A DNA stretch of 64,000 bases from Podospora pseudocomata (GCF_035222375.1 NC_085890.1:868001-932000), one strand, 5' to 3'; positions 25,301 through 39,145 are shown, numbered from the stretch's first letter. Notes: generated by a model from the letters alone, not told the origin. Translations and numbers: made by a program.

Positions 25301-27762
25301 GTTGGCACACTTACGCCATTAGCTCTTCCCGTTCTCTGCCATCAGGTTCAGGTTCGATATCGCTGCTCTCTTCTCGTCCCTTGTGGCAATATCCATTGGG
25401 CCACGCGGTGCCTCAGCACTCTAAATCCTACAACACGTTCGACGGCACTCTCCTCCCTGTGGCAACCGGCAGGCAGGATTTCCGGATTTGCCCAGGTGCG
25501 CGCGGTTGGTTCAATGCGACTCGAAAGAGAAACGTCCCGTCGCAATCGAAGGATTCTCCGGTTGGTTTAGAAGCGCGGACGCAAAGCTGCGCAGACCAAG
25601 ACGATAAGAGGGGATACCAAACAGGATGCGGTTACGAACTACGACGGTTGGGAGGGTTTCCGTATTCAACTGACAAGCAGCAGGACGATATCGCCGTCAC
25701 AAATGACCATCTTCACTAGTGCCAGTTGTGGCTTTTGATCGAGTCTGGCAGGCTGCTGACTGGCTTGTTGGTTCTCTGTCGGATGTCTCCTTTCGATACC
25801 GGCGAACGACGGGAAAGCCAGACAGCTGGGACAACCTGAGTAAGGGACCAAGACATGTCTGACCACCATTTGGGAAAATGGTAGCCGTGACACAAGACCT
25901 CGATTGGGCAGAACCGGGCTGGGCCAAGGCTGGCCTTCGTTGGTGAGATCAGCACTTGTCGTGATGCTTTAGCTAAGCAAAACACTCAGGGTTGCGAAGA
26001 AACGTCCGAAACGGAGATTTCGAAGATATTCTGGATGACAGCTGAGGCGAACAGTCCCGTCTTGTCACCCTCACTAAGGCCCATTCGAGAAAAGACACCG
26101 TTTCGGTAGAGTCGTGTGACCGAGTAAGGTGGGCATTCGGAGAACAGTCAGGAGATGAATTATTACACCAGGTCCGATATCTCGAAACAATGTTTTCGGA
26201 GTTACCGTCAGCAACAAGAGAATGATGATCTGGCGATACTGGTCCCCCACGGTGAGACGACAGACGCTAACAACCTGACATCTGAGGTGAGGTGAGGTGC
26301 AGTGCAGCGATACACCATCGTCGGTTTACCCTCAGCCTTCTCCACCAGCATCAGCATCAGAATCAGCACCGGCGCCATCACCAATCCTGTGTCTCCGGTT
26401 CCTGGTTTCATCTTCGTCCCAAGTCCAGCTGGTGGAATGATCCGAGCTTCCAGGGCCCAGGCAGAGAAACACAGAAACAACAAGCACAGCCATCCCGCAA
26501 GGCAAAGACCGGCTATCGGCGTCCCTCGCCGCAGTCTTGTGCAAGGTACGGGGACCTGGTGAAGATGAAAAGAAGCGAGCAATCAAGCGCGATGAAGCGA
26601 GCAAGCGCAGCATCTAATCTTGATCTGGAAGGAATGACAAGCGCAAGGTGTGCACACACCACCACTAGCCATCGCCAACAACCGTTCGTAATGATGCGAC
26701 TGAACCGAGAGCCGATTACGCAACGGCTAAAAGAATCACGGCATTTCCCATAAATTCAGCGCGCTAAACGTGGTGGTCAACAAAAAAGTCCAAGCAGTAG
26801 CATATTCCTATTCCGAATGACTGCTTCAGGTTTGCTTGCATATGCAGGCTTGATTTAGGGCTGAGAAGTTTCTTGCTTCTGAGGTCATATGGGGTACCAT
26901 TCACTTTTCCTAAAACGAGCAATGCTCTCAACTTCTCTTGGGAGTGCTTGTGTTCTCCAAAAATCTGCAAGAGGGGGCGTGTGTGTGGTGGTCTTTGTTG
27001 GAGTAAGACACACACCAAGACGAACGGTGGGCGTTGTTCACCCAGCCAGCCCAGCAAGGGTGCATCACAGTCAATCAACTTGAAGCACAGACATTTGAGA
27101 AGCACGAGCCACGAAGCCAAGACCAGAAATAGGCGCCCTCGAATCAGATGCCGAGATATTTTTGGGATACAAGCTCCAAACTGCAACCCTGAACCAACAG
27201 CACATCACCAATTTGTTGCGAACGTCCGAAACGGGATTTGATGCGGAGGGGGGGGGGAGCAAAAGTGCTGATTTTGTGAGGAGTGAAATCCTCACAGATT
27301 GAGTTGATCTGCCTCAAATTGACTTGTGGCTGAATATAGTTGACAAGTCCCCAAAAATCGCGTCTTGAAACACACACTGACTGCAGCTTTGAATGTACAT
27401 ACATGATGCAAGTTCATTCTTGGCTTTGACCTTGACCTCGGACTGCTTGACCCAAGGCAATGGTCGCACGAGTAGGATTCAATCTCTCATTTCATATTGC
27501 TCTCTCATCGAATGGACAGAGATGGCAACTCTTGCATTGCTACCAGACAATTATTGGACGCCGACAATGAGCCAGGGACGGAGGCGGGTGGGTGGTTCAT
27601 TCATTGAGATCATCACGATTTTACAGATTGGGAAACAAGAAGAGCGCGTGTGTTTGGTGTATGTTGGATTTGTGTGTAAACCCCAAACCACAGATCGTAC
27701 ACACACACATTCTCTCATCAAATCTCAGATTGACCCCATGATTGCGTTATTCCTTCCTTCCG

Positions 27763-27800
27763 CACCACCACCACCCACCACCACCACCACCACCACCACC
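27763..27800. repeat. (CAC)n microsatellite
   Basis: A run of CAC/ACC triplets broken by one extra C, non-coding. It creates the poly-Thr/Pro frame seen here. Confidence 0.85.
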
Positions 27801-30800
27801 ATCATTGTTGCCAGTTTGAACCCGATGACTTGCATCTCACCATCAGTCAATATTCATTTTCCTCCAGCAACAACAACACCCTACCCCTTCCCCCCCCTCG
27901 CCCCCCCCCCCAAAAAAAAACCGACAGCTACCTCAACCCCCGTCGCAAACACCACCCGCAACGGTGACATTCAAATCGTATATCTGAAGCCCATCCATAC
28001 GTCGTCGTCCAACAAACTCCCATCCCAAACCTCCTAATCCCACCCCCTCTTATGGCATGTAAGGTATCCACTCAAAACCGAGCACTCGCAAGCCACGCTC
28101 TAAAAGTCCCCCAGCAGCAGCAGCAGCCTTGCGCACCAGAAAAATAAAAATATAAAAAATCCAATTTTCTGATTGGCGAGCTCGTTAAACTTTCTCACTC
28201 GCTTTTATTTTATCCCTGCTGTCTGGTTTTGAACGGTGCTACGCTGTTGTTTTTCACCGGTGCCGCGGCTTGTTAGGTGTGGAGATTTCTTGGCCCCCAC
28301 CCCCAACTGGGGTGGGCTGTTGGAGATACAACATACCCTACGGGCGAAGGAGAGACAAGAGATCGTATATCGTAAAGCATAGGTGTGTAGTGTAGGCGTT
28401 GTTTTTGGGAGGTAAGGTAGGCAGTGTAACCTCACACGGGGGGGAGAGGGGCTCGTGTTGTGGCATTCACCTACCTCGTTGCAAGTATGGCACTTTCAGG
28501 ATGGAAGGTTGACTGACGGTGATGTACCCAAGGTAGATAGGTCCTGCCCGTCTGCAGTTTTGATAATTATGGGCTGCAGTATGCGAGTGCTGTGTGCCCC
28601 GGCCATATGGTCGCCACTCAGCCCTAAAACATTCTGTACATAACACACCTCGCCGGGCTGTGGTCATACCGCTACTGCTTGATGGTGGTGGATAGGTCCA
28701 GAAAACTGGCTGCCTTGGACTAGACTCGGCTGTTGATACTGTCTATGATCTGACTTGCATCATTCATCACCAGTTTCCACCACGCCGTGAGCAAGGAAAC
28801 TAGTGCCGTTGCACGCTATACGCAGCAGCAGCAGCGGGACGGGAAGGATTGCAAGAGAAAAGGATCCATTATTGCGTACCTGACTGCTGCGGCCAAGGTC
28901 ACGGTTAACTCTACTGTAGGTCCACTTCCGCCAGCTTCCTTTGGCCCCCAACTCTTGATAGTGCTAGGTGCTGCATACCTATATCAAGAGAAAGCCGACG
29001 CTATCATCAAAGAAGGCATTGCACCGAATGGCTTTGCAAGTGACAATGTGACAGAGCTATGCTTCTTGCATTCAACGTGGTGTTTTTTTTTGGGGGGGGA
29101 GGGGGGAGGGAAGGGGTTTGCTATTTCGGACCTCCTTCCATGTACCTATCTCTTACTGAACTCTTTGGCCCCCATTCTGGTCTGAAGAATTGATAACGAA
29201 AAGCCAAAAACTGCCTTGTCGATATCAAGAATTCCAAATCACTTACGCTGCAGGCTTGATTAGAGTGCAGAAAACAAGTGTCGATCCATGTGGTCCTCCT
29301 ATGCCTGAGGATGAATGTTCGGTGTAGTTGAGGCTCGGTGTCGAACCGTGATGTTGTACCCATCTCGGCCGAAATCACCACCACCAACCAACCCCCAACC
29401 ACCCCAAAAGTGCAACTTGAGGCTCTTGAACACACATGCTATAGGAGCAGCAAAGGAAAATGTTTCATGTTTCAGGTTCTTCCCGCCATTGCATCACACA
29501 CGAGCAGGTAGGTTCTTTGCACAGCCCAGCGGGAAAACCCACAGCCACATGATTCTTATTCAGGTGCCTGGAGCTAGGGTGAGTAGTGACAGCATCGAAG
29601 ATCTGAGCAAGCAGGAAAGTCTCACACCCCCCCTCCCCTCCCCCCACCTTCACAGCCCAACCGGCATAGAGTAGGTAAACGAGAGAGAGAGAGAAAAAGC
29701 AAGATCTTCTGTTCCGTTTTATTCAGCACGTGGTGGGAAAGCAAGGTGAGGAACGGTGAGTGAGGGGAACATAGAGGGGCGCAGCAGCAACACCTCACAC
29801 TTCCCCGCACCAACAGGCGCTTGTCCGCGGCTGTTTCTCCCCCCATCCCCAAGCCACCCACCTGACTTAAGCGGATGATGCTCTCGGCGGCCGCGGCCCT
29901 TCTGCTGCTTGGACTCGCGGGTTTTGTTTGAGAGAGAGCAGCTTAAAAGCTGTTACCTAAAGCTGAACAAAGCATAGGGCAGACAGGCTCTGTAGATCGC
30001 CAGCAACAGGAACTTCTTCTGAGTAAGACCAAAAAAAGCCTTGCCCACTATATCAAAAGTTGAGCTTTTTACCTTCCGCTTGCGTATTACTTGTAGCTAT
30101 ATTGTCGTAGTAGGATCACTTCCTTGTACATCGATCTATCTATCTTGCGGTGGACGTTGCGTGGGGTGGGGGGGTTCGATATCGGATATTGAAACTTGCA
30201 GCTTCAACATCAACAATCACGGCCTTGGTACCGCCGACGACAACAACAACGACAATAACGGACGCGGGGTCGCCGTTCACAGCTATCATACCCTCCCCAG
30301 CCGCCCGCACCCCTGCCTCCTCCCATTCTGTCCAGTCCTTCTGGAAGGTTTCCATGCAGTTCCGTGCCGCCTTCTTGCGTGGTGCTAGTGGGTGAAACCT
30401 TTCAGAGAAAAAGCTGAGAAAAGTTGCCGCCGGCCACCGTTAGCCCGGCCTTGTCTAGGATCATGGTCCGATACAACTGGAGATAGAAACCTGGGTGTGG
30501 ATTACAGCAGAGCCAATGTGACGACAGCGCGGGAGGGAGGCGTGAACAGATTCGCGGCGTGTCTGTTGGCGGGCAAGGCGATGGTGTGAGAGCGGGGAGA
30601 AGCGGCGGGAATGTCGTACTCAGCAAGGAGAGGAAGGAAGAGGGGGGGCGTGTGTGAACATTGTTCGAGCCTGGTTGTTCAGGATCAGGAACGGCCACAC
30701 TTACTGCCTTACCTTACGCAGCTCGGCATGTTTGAAACATCCGATCATTCCCCCTTCCTCCAAAGAGAAGAACCCACCGTTAGCTCTAGATGATCAAGAT

Positions 30801-32432
30801 AGCTGAATGTGCAGAGAGAACATCCGAATCCAGCCATCTAATAAGCCCGTGCTTCTAAAAACAGTTCCCCAAGTGTTTCGAGTTCAGAGATCCGTCATGA
30901 TCCAGAATCGAATCCAGTATAACCCCCACTCACACATCATCGCATCAGAGAGGTAGACTCGGAGTTCTGAACTTAGTTTAGATCAAGTCCAGGGAGCTGA
31001 TCATGAAAGAGCCTGGGCTGGAGTCAACAAGGAACAAGAAGGAAGAGACGCGGAGTCTGGATGTCAACCAAGACCAACCCACCACTGCGACCTTATCCGC
31101 GAGACCCGGGGTCTGGCATGCGGACTGCTGCTTTGCTTTGGTTCGCTGCGTAGGCGGGCGGCGCTTCTCTGCAAAGAGCACGTGGAGTATCCGCTGGCGA
31201 CCAAGATCACCATGAACGGCGCGACAGGGCACAGAAATCGATAATCGAAGATGATGTCCCGACGTCATCTCCGGGCTTCCTGATTAGACTTGCTTCCCCA
31301 CCGATAGCCGGTCTTCAACGCCGCTCGTCTGCTCTCGACTTGATGGTCGGCCGAATATGTCCCCAGAGAGAAGAACGATGAGGTGAGCAACTCAGTTGGG
31401 TTTGATAGACGACACAAGACCGACCCGACAGACGAGCCAGGGTTGCGGGGGGAATGGACCAGTGGCTTGTCCGGTTCCTGGTTGCGAATTATCGCTACTG
31501 CAGGCACAGTCACAGTGCTGATGGGCCAGTCGTCGTGGAAGGCTTCGAAAACTTCCGACGAAGAAGCCAGGAGACTGCCGCCAATGTCGCAATGCATTCA
31601 AGAGCGTTGTGGTTGGGCGGGACCGGGACCGAGAACGAGACTGCCCGGTTGGTGAGATCAGAGGAAAGGAGGGCGGGATCGGAATTGCCGTTCATCCATT
31701 TTCCATCTCGAGATAGGCAGTTGGTGATGGTCTCATCAGTAGAAGCGGGCAGAAAGGCAGTCGTCAAAGCGTTTCACCTAAACAGCTGTCAAGCAAGGGC
31801 GGTTTTGGCGTCTGCATGACGAGGGATTTCTCTTGTGTGTGATGGAAAGACGGTTGAGCCGAGAGAGGAGGTGATGTGGTTCACTTGATGCGGTTCCAGA
31901 GTCGAGGAACCTTGACGACCAAGCGCTTGCATTTGTTGCGCGGCCACCACGGGATGCCCACCAGGTGCTGGGATGGCACTTCCCGCCCCACTGTTGCCCT
32001 GGGCCTTGATTGCTCACCTCGGTGAGTGGCTGAGAGCGGTTGGTCTCACCGAAGCTTTGACCACTGCGAAGCACTGACCTTGCTCGCGTCTTCAGTTCAC
32101 TTCGCGTCGCCACCAGGCAGCGAGTCCACGTGATTTCCTGACATCGATAGGTATTCAACGACGACAACGGCGAGATTGGCTTTGAGTTTTACGGTTTTGG
32201 CAGGCGTTCTGGTGTAAAGGGAAAACGGTTTACCGACATCTGATGGGCCAGAGGCAACATTAAACATTCACAGCACTGGGTAATTCAGTGATTGCTTTTT
32301 GACAGCACACTGCAGCCAGACAGCCCGAGTTTACGAGTCGTTACATCGACGACCGTTTGAGCATTGCATCACATTTCCTGCACTCTTCATCAGGTATTTG
32401 ATTGCATCCAAAACCATCAGTAGATCTTCAAA

Positions 32433-35174
32433 ATGGAGTTCTTCATCGAGTAAGCAGTACCTAATGTGTTTGTCCCGGGAAAGCAAACTAATATGACCAA
32501 GTGACCTTCGGGTCCTCTTCCCATACCCCCGAATCTATCCAGGTAAGTCCGCACTACCCTGAACCCTGAACCTCCTGCTGCATGTGTTGCTAACCTTTCC
32601 ACAGAACAATATGCGTACGTATTCTTTTGGGGTCTAAGCGGTGATCTTTTTTGCTGATACTCAAGTGCCATGGCACAGCTACATGGTCGATTTGAAGAGT
32701 GGGTCTCCTCAAGCTACCCGTCATATGAGCAATCCCTAACACAAGACAGAAACGCTCGATGCCGGCGGAAACTGCGTTTTGGAAATGCCTTCGGGCACAG
32801 GGAAAACTGTCACCCTGCTCTCCCTCATTGTGGCCTATCAGATGTCGTCACAAGAGAAGCGACCGCTCATCTACTGCTCCCGTACCATGTCCGAGATCGA
32901 AAAGGCTCTGGTAGAACTCAAGGCCCTGATGAAGTTTCGAGCCGAGAGACTGGGGCATGAAGAGGATTTCCGGGCCATGGGTCTAACGTCCAGAAAGAAT
33001 CTATGTCTGCACCCAGACGTGAAACGAGAAAAGAGCGGTAGTGTTGTCGATGCCCGCTGCCGCAGCTTGACAGCCGGCTTCATTCAGGAGAAGAAGAGGA
33101 AGGGCGAAGACGTAGACGTCTGCGTTTATCACGATGTAGGCATTTCGGATCCTGGGTCAAGATACCTGGCTAATACCTGGCAGAACCTCGACAACCTTGA
33201 ACCGCACAATCTCATACCCAACGGTGTTTGGTCTCTCGATGGCCTGCTCAGATACGGCCAGAAACACACGCAATGCCCCTATTTCACCGCGCGGAGGATG
33301 ATGAGCCAGTGCAACGTGGTGATTTACAGCTACCACTATCTGCTCGACCCAAAGATTGCCGAGCGTGTTTCCAAAGACTTCTCCAAGGACTGCATCGTTG
33401 TCTTTGACGAGGCTCACAACATCGACAACGTCTGCATCGAATCACTCAGCACTGACATCACTGAGGAATCTCTACGGAGGGCTACCAGGGGAGCCCAGTT
33501 TCTAGAGAACAGGATCAATGAAATGCGAGACTCTGATCAGCAAAAGCTGCAAGACGAGTATGAGAAGTTGGTTGAGGGTCTCAGGGGCAACGATGAAACT
33601 CGCGAAGAGGACTCGTTCATGGCGAATCCAAGTAGGTGTATTTTCGCAAGGGGCCATCGGGGACAGGTGTGCTAATTTTTGCCTTAGCCCTTCCAGAAGA
33701 CCTTCTCAAAGAAGCAGTGCCAGGTAACATCAGACGAGCCGAGCACTTTGTTGCATTTCTGAGGAGATTCATCGAGTACCTCAAGACCCGCATGAAAGTC
33801 CGGCAGGTCATCTCAGAGACCCCCCCTTCTTTTCTAGCCCATCTGAAGGAGTACACTTTTATCGAGAAGAAGCCGCTCCGATTCTGCGCCGAGCGACTCA
33901 CGTCCCTGGTGAGGACGCTGGAGCTGACCAGAATCGAAGACTACCAACCCCTGCAAGAGGTGGCCACCTTTGCAACCCTGGTAGCGACCTACGAGAAGGG
34001 TTTCCTCCTGATCCTAGAACCCTACGAATCAGACACAGCTGAGGTGCCCAACCCGGTGCTCCACTTCACCTGCCTGGACGCTGCCATCGCCATCAAGCCG
34101 GTATTTGACCGGTTCAGCTCGGTCATCATCACCTCTGGTACCATCTCGCCACTCGAGATGTACCCCAAGATGCTCAACTTTGAGACGGTGGTGCAAGAGT
34201 CATATTCCATGACCCTGGCAAGGAGATCATTCCTGCCCATGATTGTCACGCGGGGAAGCGACCAAGCCACAATCTCAACGGGCTTCCAGGTCCGGAACGA
34301 ACCTAGTGTCGTTCGAAACTACGGCAGTCTACTCGTGGAGTTTGCAAAGATCACACCTGACGGAATCGTCTTGTTCACCCCGAGCTACTTGTACCTCGAA
34401 TCGCTCATTTCCATGTGGCAGGGCATGGGCGTGTTGGACGAAGTGTGGAAGTACAAGCTCATCCTCGTCGAGACGCCCGACGCGCAGGAGACGGCGCTGG
34501 CGCTCGAGACGTACCGCACCGCGTGCAAGAACGGGAGGGGGGCGGTATTTTTGTGCGTCGCGAGAGGGAAGGTGTCGGAGGGCGTTGATTTTGACAAGGA
34601 GTTTGGCCGTACTGTCATCAACATCGGTGTTCCGTTTCAGTACACCGAGTCACGCATCCTGAAAGCGCGGTTGGAGTTTTTGAGGGAGACGTACCGCATC
34701 AGGGAGAATGATTTTCTCTCTTTTGATGCGATGAGGCATGCTGCCCAGTGCTTGGGGAGGGTTATCCGCGGCAAGGACGACTACGGCGTCATGGTGCTTG
34801 CGGATAGGAGGTTCAAGTCAAAGATTCAGCAGCTGCCCAAGTGGATCCATCAAGCGCTGCTTGGTGCGGATACTAATCTGAGTACGGATATGGCGGTTAG
34901 TAACGCGAGGAGGTTTTTCAAGATGATTGCCCAGCCTTTCCGAACTGAAGACCAGGAAGGTATCAGTATCTGGACGCTTGAACAGCTCAAGGAGCATCAG
35001 AGGAAGATGCAGGAGGAGTTGATTAGGGAGTTGCAGGCTACGGAGGAGAAGAGGGTGAATCAACAGCAGCAGGCGCAACAGGCGCAACAGTTTATTTCTG
35101 CGAGGGAGAGGCCGGATAGTGATTACGAGATGGATGAGGATGATGAGGCTGAGTTGATGGCGTTGGATCCGTAG
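32433..35174 (+). CDS. RAD3: TFIIH/NER 5'-3' DNA helicase XPD (Rad3)
   Basis: Six exons, join(32433..32449, 32502..32542, 32605..32614, 32679..32698, 32750..33631, 33688..35174), encode 818 aa. Rad3/XPD is the Fe-S superfamily 2 helicase of TFIIH, acting in nucleotide excision repair and Pol II initiation. The first four exons are 17, 41, 10 and 20 nt. Spliced, they give MEFFIDDLRVLFPYPRIYPE followed by QYAYMVDLKKTLDAGGN, matching yeast Rad3. Visible motifs are Walker A MPSGTGKT (about 42-49), the Fe-S cysteines beginning with Cys115 (KNLCLHP) and continuing in DARC, DVCVYH and TQCPYF, the DEAH box with DEAHNIDNVCIESLS (about 249), GTISPLEMYPKML, and helicase motif VI QCLGRVIRGKDDYG. Relative to yeast there is a short insertion before the fourth Fe-S cysteine. 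The tail is Gln-rich then acidic. All introns are GT-AG. Confidence 0.96.
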
Positions 35175-35745
35175 TCGCTGACTTCACACGCGCTTGGGTT
35201 GTTAGATAATCGGTAGTCATTTGTAACACATAGTATCATCAATCAATATAAGTCGTGGGGAGAAAAAAAGAGACTGCTACGTTGGCCGAGGCTATTAACG
35301 ATGGTTAGTAGGCCTTAAATGATGGTTGGAAGCCCTTGACCGACAGTCGAGGGGCCTTGGGCTGGCTTTGAACGCTATGATTCCACGTTGCTGTCTCTGT
35401 TAGGTATTTTGTCTACCGCATGGGCAGTCTATTTCCTAGGTAGCAGGCAAGAGACTCTGAGTCCAAGACCAAAGTTCCAGGCCATGATGTGATTGTGGGT
35501 TTCCACGATTCGGGGTTGCCGATGGTGTGTGCCATCAGTTTTTTCCCGCTCGTTCAACTCACCGAATATGCAGGTTGTGCGGTGGTAGGCTCGTGAGCTT
35601 GCTCGAGTGGGTGAAGTGGGTAGTATCCGGGTAAATCCCACCTTTTAGACCTCACATTCTTTCTTGCTCTCTCCCATCGAAAGATCACCCTTGACTGCGA
35701 ACTGTCGCGTCCAAGGCAAAACCGTTTGCGGCACGGGTACCTTAA

Positions 35746-35765
35746 GGTAGGTAGGTAGGTAGGTA
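35746..35765. repeat. (GGTA)5 tetranucleotide repeat
   Basis: Five tandem GGTA units in non-coding DNA. Confidence 0.85.
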
Positions 35766-36827
35766 CGCAAGGCTTTCTCGCCTCGGAGGGTGGGAAGTCA
35801 CCAGCATGCAATACCACCCTCATGGGCCATCACAGCTCCAATGAAGGATGAGATGCAAGCCAACCCTTCTGGAAGGGTGGAGGAACCAAAAAGGAAGATA
35901 TCCCGACCTTTTATTGAGTGTGTTCTAGCGTGCTTCGGTGCATTAGTGATGATACCCCCAACTCTTTGATGCACCCTTCCCCCCGCGCGCAAGAATCCTT
36001 TTTTGATACCCTAGAGTGATCTTGAAGATGGTGGCTTGCGGAAGGGGATCGGTGGGCATGGATCGGGTGGGCATGGTGACGGTGACGGCAAGGCTGACTT
36101 CCTTGTGCTTGTTGGAGATGATGTCGTGATGGTGATGGTCGTTAGAGATACACCTGTCCATCATCCCCCCAACGGTGCTTGAGCAAGTTTCCCTTGTTCG
36201 AGTCATTCGGTAACTCCGATCACTCGGATTCTGAATACCGTTTCAATGAGTGGTATCTACACTTGCTTTGGCACACCCCTAACCGCAACCACTACCTCGT
36301 GGGGCAGCATGAGAAACGGTGACGCTTGTCATGCTCACAATCCTCGTATTAATTCTCCTTAACCAGGCTCGCAGCTTGCAAAACTTGGAAAGCTATTGGA
36401 CCATGCAGGAACATGGCGTCCCCCACCACAAACATGCATACAACTCGTGGTAAACTCGTGGCAGCCACATCTTATTTTCCCTGCTGCACGAAGTGCTGTG
36501 ATGAGATAACGGTGCATGGACTTGACAGCTCGAAAGGTGAGTCTTAGTTGGGAAGGTTGAGATGCATATCAGTGTTGGTGGCATATGAAAGGCAGGTTGT
36601 TGGTTGAGGGGTGGTTTATGCTTCAATGAAGCGACATTAGGATTCAAAAGTGGAATGGTTGGTAATGAATAAAAACTCTTAATTGTTTAAGTTGATACCT
36701 GGTAGGTAAGGTCTGAAGCAAGGTCTGGTATCAGGGAACACGGTGTGTGTTGAAGGTGTTGGCAGAAAGTGTGCTGGTGGTTGACGGACATGTCGCAAGA
36801 GAAGAACCCCGTGCATGTGCAGTAATC

Positions 36828-36851
36828 CATCATCATCATCATCATCATCAT
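36828..36851. repeat. (CAT)8 microsatellite
   Basis: Eight tandem CAT units, non-coding. Confidence 0.85.
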
Positions 36852-39145
36852 CGGGACCTCATGATAATCGGCGTTTGAGATAGGGAAAGCTGTGTCGGCA
36901 AGTTTGTTACATTAGTAGACTTGTTGTGGAAGAGCGGGAGCCTGTGTGTGTTTACATCTCCATAGATGCGGTGTTGGTGGTTTGTTCATCAGCATGAACA
37001 GAGCCATCCGAGCTTCCTGTTGGCAAGTTAGCAACATACAAACAGTGAAATGGAAGAAAAACTTATCCTCGTCTCCGAGGGGCCGCCCTCCCAACTTTTC
37101 AGCGGGGAGGACGACCAGGACCACCTCTTTCGAGGTTGTCCCTGTTCCAAAGATAAGCCACATCTTGCCAGCCAACCAAGAACACCAGCAGCCCTTCCCC
37201 GAGAAACCAAGGATCCAGACAAGCAAAGAAAGAAGAAACCAGAGACCAGACAAGTACGAAACTTTGACTCCAACTCTAGATGGGTCCCGGCAACTGATCC
37301 CCTCTCCCTCCACCCACCCTTCAACCAAGACCCCCAAGTTCGAAGCATTCAGTCCAAACCAGTTGACCGGCCACCTCCCAGACACCACACCCTCACAAAA
37401 AGAGTACCCAGACCTCCGCAAATCAATCCAGCAGCCGAACCTCGTCGTCATCGATGCAGCAAATGTCAAAATCGGCAGCTAAACTCGCAGGAACCCCAAT
37501 ACCAAAGACCGAACCGGACAAGCTCTTTCCGTGTGTATCGCACTGCCAACAGGGACTAGTTTTTGATTCCTCTCCATCCAGTACCATAAGTGGCGGGCTA
37601 AGGAGGGCATTAACGCGCGGACAAAAGACATCCTTAAAAACCGCGCTGTCGTCTCCAACCGATATGCCCTCTCCAGGACACACAGCCGAAGGAAGGTTGC
37701 GTCAAAGACACGGTTGTTTGGCGTCGTCACCGGACGTAGGACAAAGCCATACGAGGGCGAGTTAATGCGCCTAGTCGGATACTATGAAGTTCACAGACAC
37801 GCCGAGCAGATCTGCCGCAACGTGGTCCTGGGGGTCGGGCTGTCTTGGGTGGGTTCGTACGCATGCAGAGAGAAGATGAAGATCGAGGGTACCGAGAGCG
37901 TGATAGTCTGGCGGAAAATGTCATCATTGGGGTCTCCGTATGTAGTCCAACAGCCCTCGCTCATCTTGCGATGATTCCGGCGAGGTGAGTTGCGGACGAG
38001 AAGATGTGAAACCCCAATGTAGATGACCGTACGAAGCCAGACTGCGCTCTCCCTCTCACTTCGAAGCTGCACAGCAACCAAAAGAGCATGCTGGCCGAAG
38101 CCGACAAGGCAGTCCCCACACCCGCCAAGCAGCTGGACACCAAACCAGAACATCCATCGTGACCAGAGCCAAAATACCCCAGAGCCAAGTTCCTGACGAG
38201 CGACCTCATATCGAGGCCCTTACCATGTGGACTCATAGGAACTGACGTCGCCCACCAAAAGGTGTCTGGAAGATCGCTCCGCCGGTCGGCCCGCATTGCC
38301 CCCATCAGATGCATCCGCATCGCTTTTCAGCGACCGACTTCACGTCAGAGAGCGCAGGCTTAGAAGACGGTTTGAATGACTGTTGAAGCGCAAGGCTTGT
38401 TGACCAAATAAAAACTTAGGGTTAAGTTCCGAAGCTGATTCACCTCGCGGGACTGACGCCGAAGCGATGGCCGCAGTAATCCCTGCGCGGCAGGCTTGGA
38501 GGTTCCTGATACAGGATCGAAGCTGCGACGTACTGCCGACAGTCCAGAACCCAGTGAGGTGGCTCCGGAGGAGCATTCCTTGCGGAAAACCAGAGTCGGA
38601 GAACTGTGGAGGAGGCGCCGTGCGTTTGTAGAGTGGTGAAAGAGCTTGGTCCGGCCGATACAGTGATGCCAGGGCTGTTTGTTGAGGCTGTATATCTCGA
38701 TGTTGGATTGTCAGATGCTGCGTCTCTGACGAGGCCATTGAATCGATATGCTTTGGTCGAAGGCGGTTCCTTTCGGACATTGTGAGGCAATTGGTGATGT
38801 TGGTATTGGATGTTTGGAGGGGAAGGGTGCAAGTCAAGTGAAGAAGACGCGTTCAAATGCTGAACACCGCGTCGAATGCACAGACCATCAAACCCACCTT
38901 GGCTGCAAACAGCTCAGAAGCTTCGCGACGTCATGGGCTCTTGCCCAATAAGCAGACCACTACCAACCACACCGGCCGGAAGGCACTCACTGAAATACTC
39001 ACTGCTTGAGGGGGCGAGCATCTAGGCTTGACGATTTCGATATAAATTGGTAGAAGTCTTCCATTTGTTTCCCTCGGAGCCACGCTTGGTCTGATATCAG
39101 ATTTCTGCCATCACATCGCCTCTGACATCATCGAAAAGACCCGCC

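Larger units (their letters stand above)
20542..32432. other. Gene-poor interval, 11.9 kb, upstream of the C2H2 gene and of XPD
   Basis: This separates two divergent start codons, so it contains both promoters and any long 5' leader of the C2H2 gene. No frame longer than 214 codons occurs, and none shows a domain. The longest (27393-28037, plus) is dominated by CAC repeats. Microsatellites occur at 20587-20619, 22362-22385 and 27763-27800, with C-homopolymers near 27890-27910. I see no convincing tRNA, rRNA or transposon. Confidence 0.55.
35175..39145. other. Intergenic region, 4 kb, with uncertain open frames
   Basis: XPD 3' flank followed by mixed non-coding sequence. Repeats: GGTA tetranucleotide (35746-35765) and (CAT)8 (36828-36851). 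Several medium frames overlap on both strands between 36.9 and 38.8 kb, for example 36946-37482 plus, 37961-38320 minus and 38340-38837 minus. None has a recognisable domain, and no splice pattern joins them convincingly. Decayed gene pieces are possible. Confidence 0.5.

Noticed and set aside
25207-25719. 170-codon plus-strand frame
   Set aside because: No domain, and strong overlap with open frames on the opposite strand; typical of random GC-balanced DNA.
27393-28037. 214-codon plus-strand frame
   Set aside because: Driven by a CAC microsatellite and C-homopolymers; no conserved motif.
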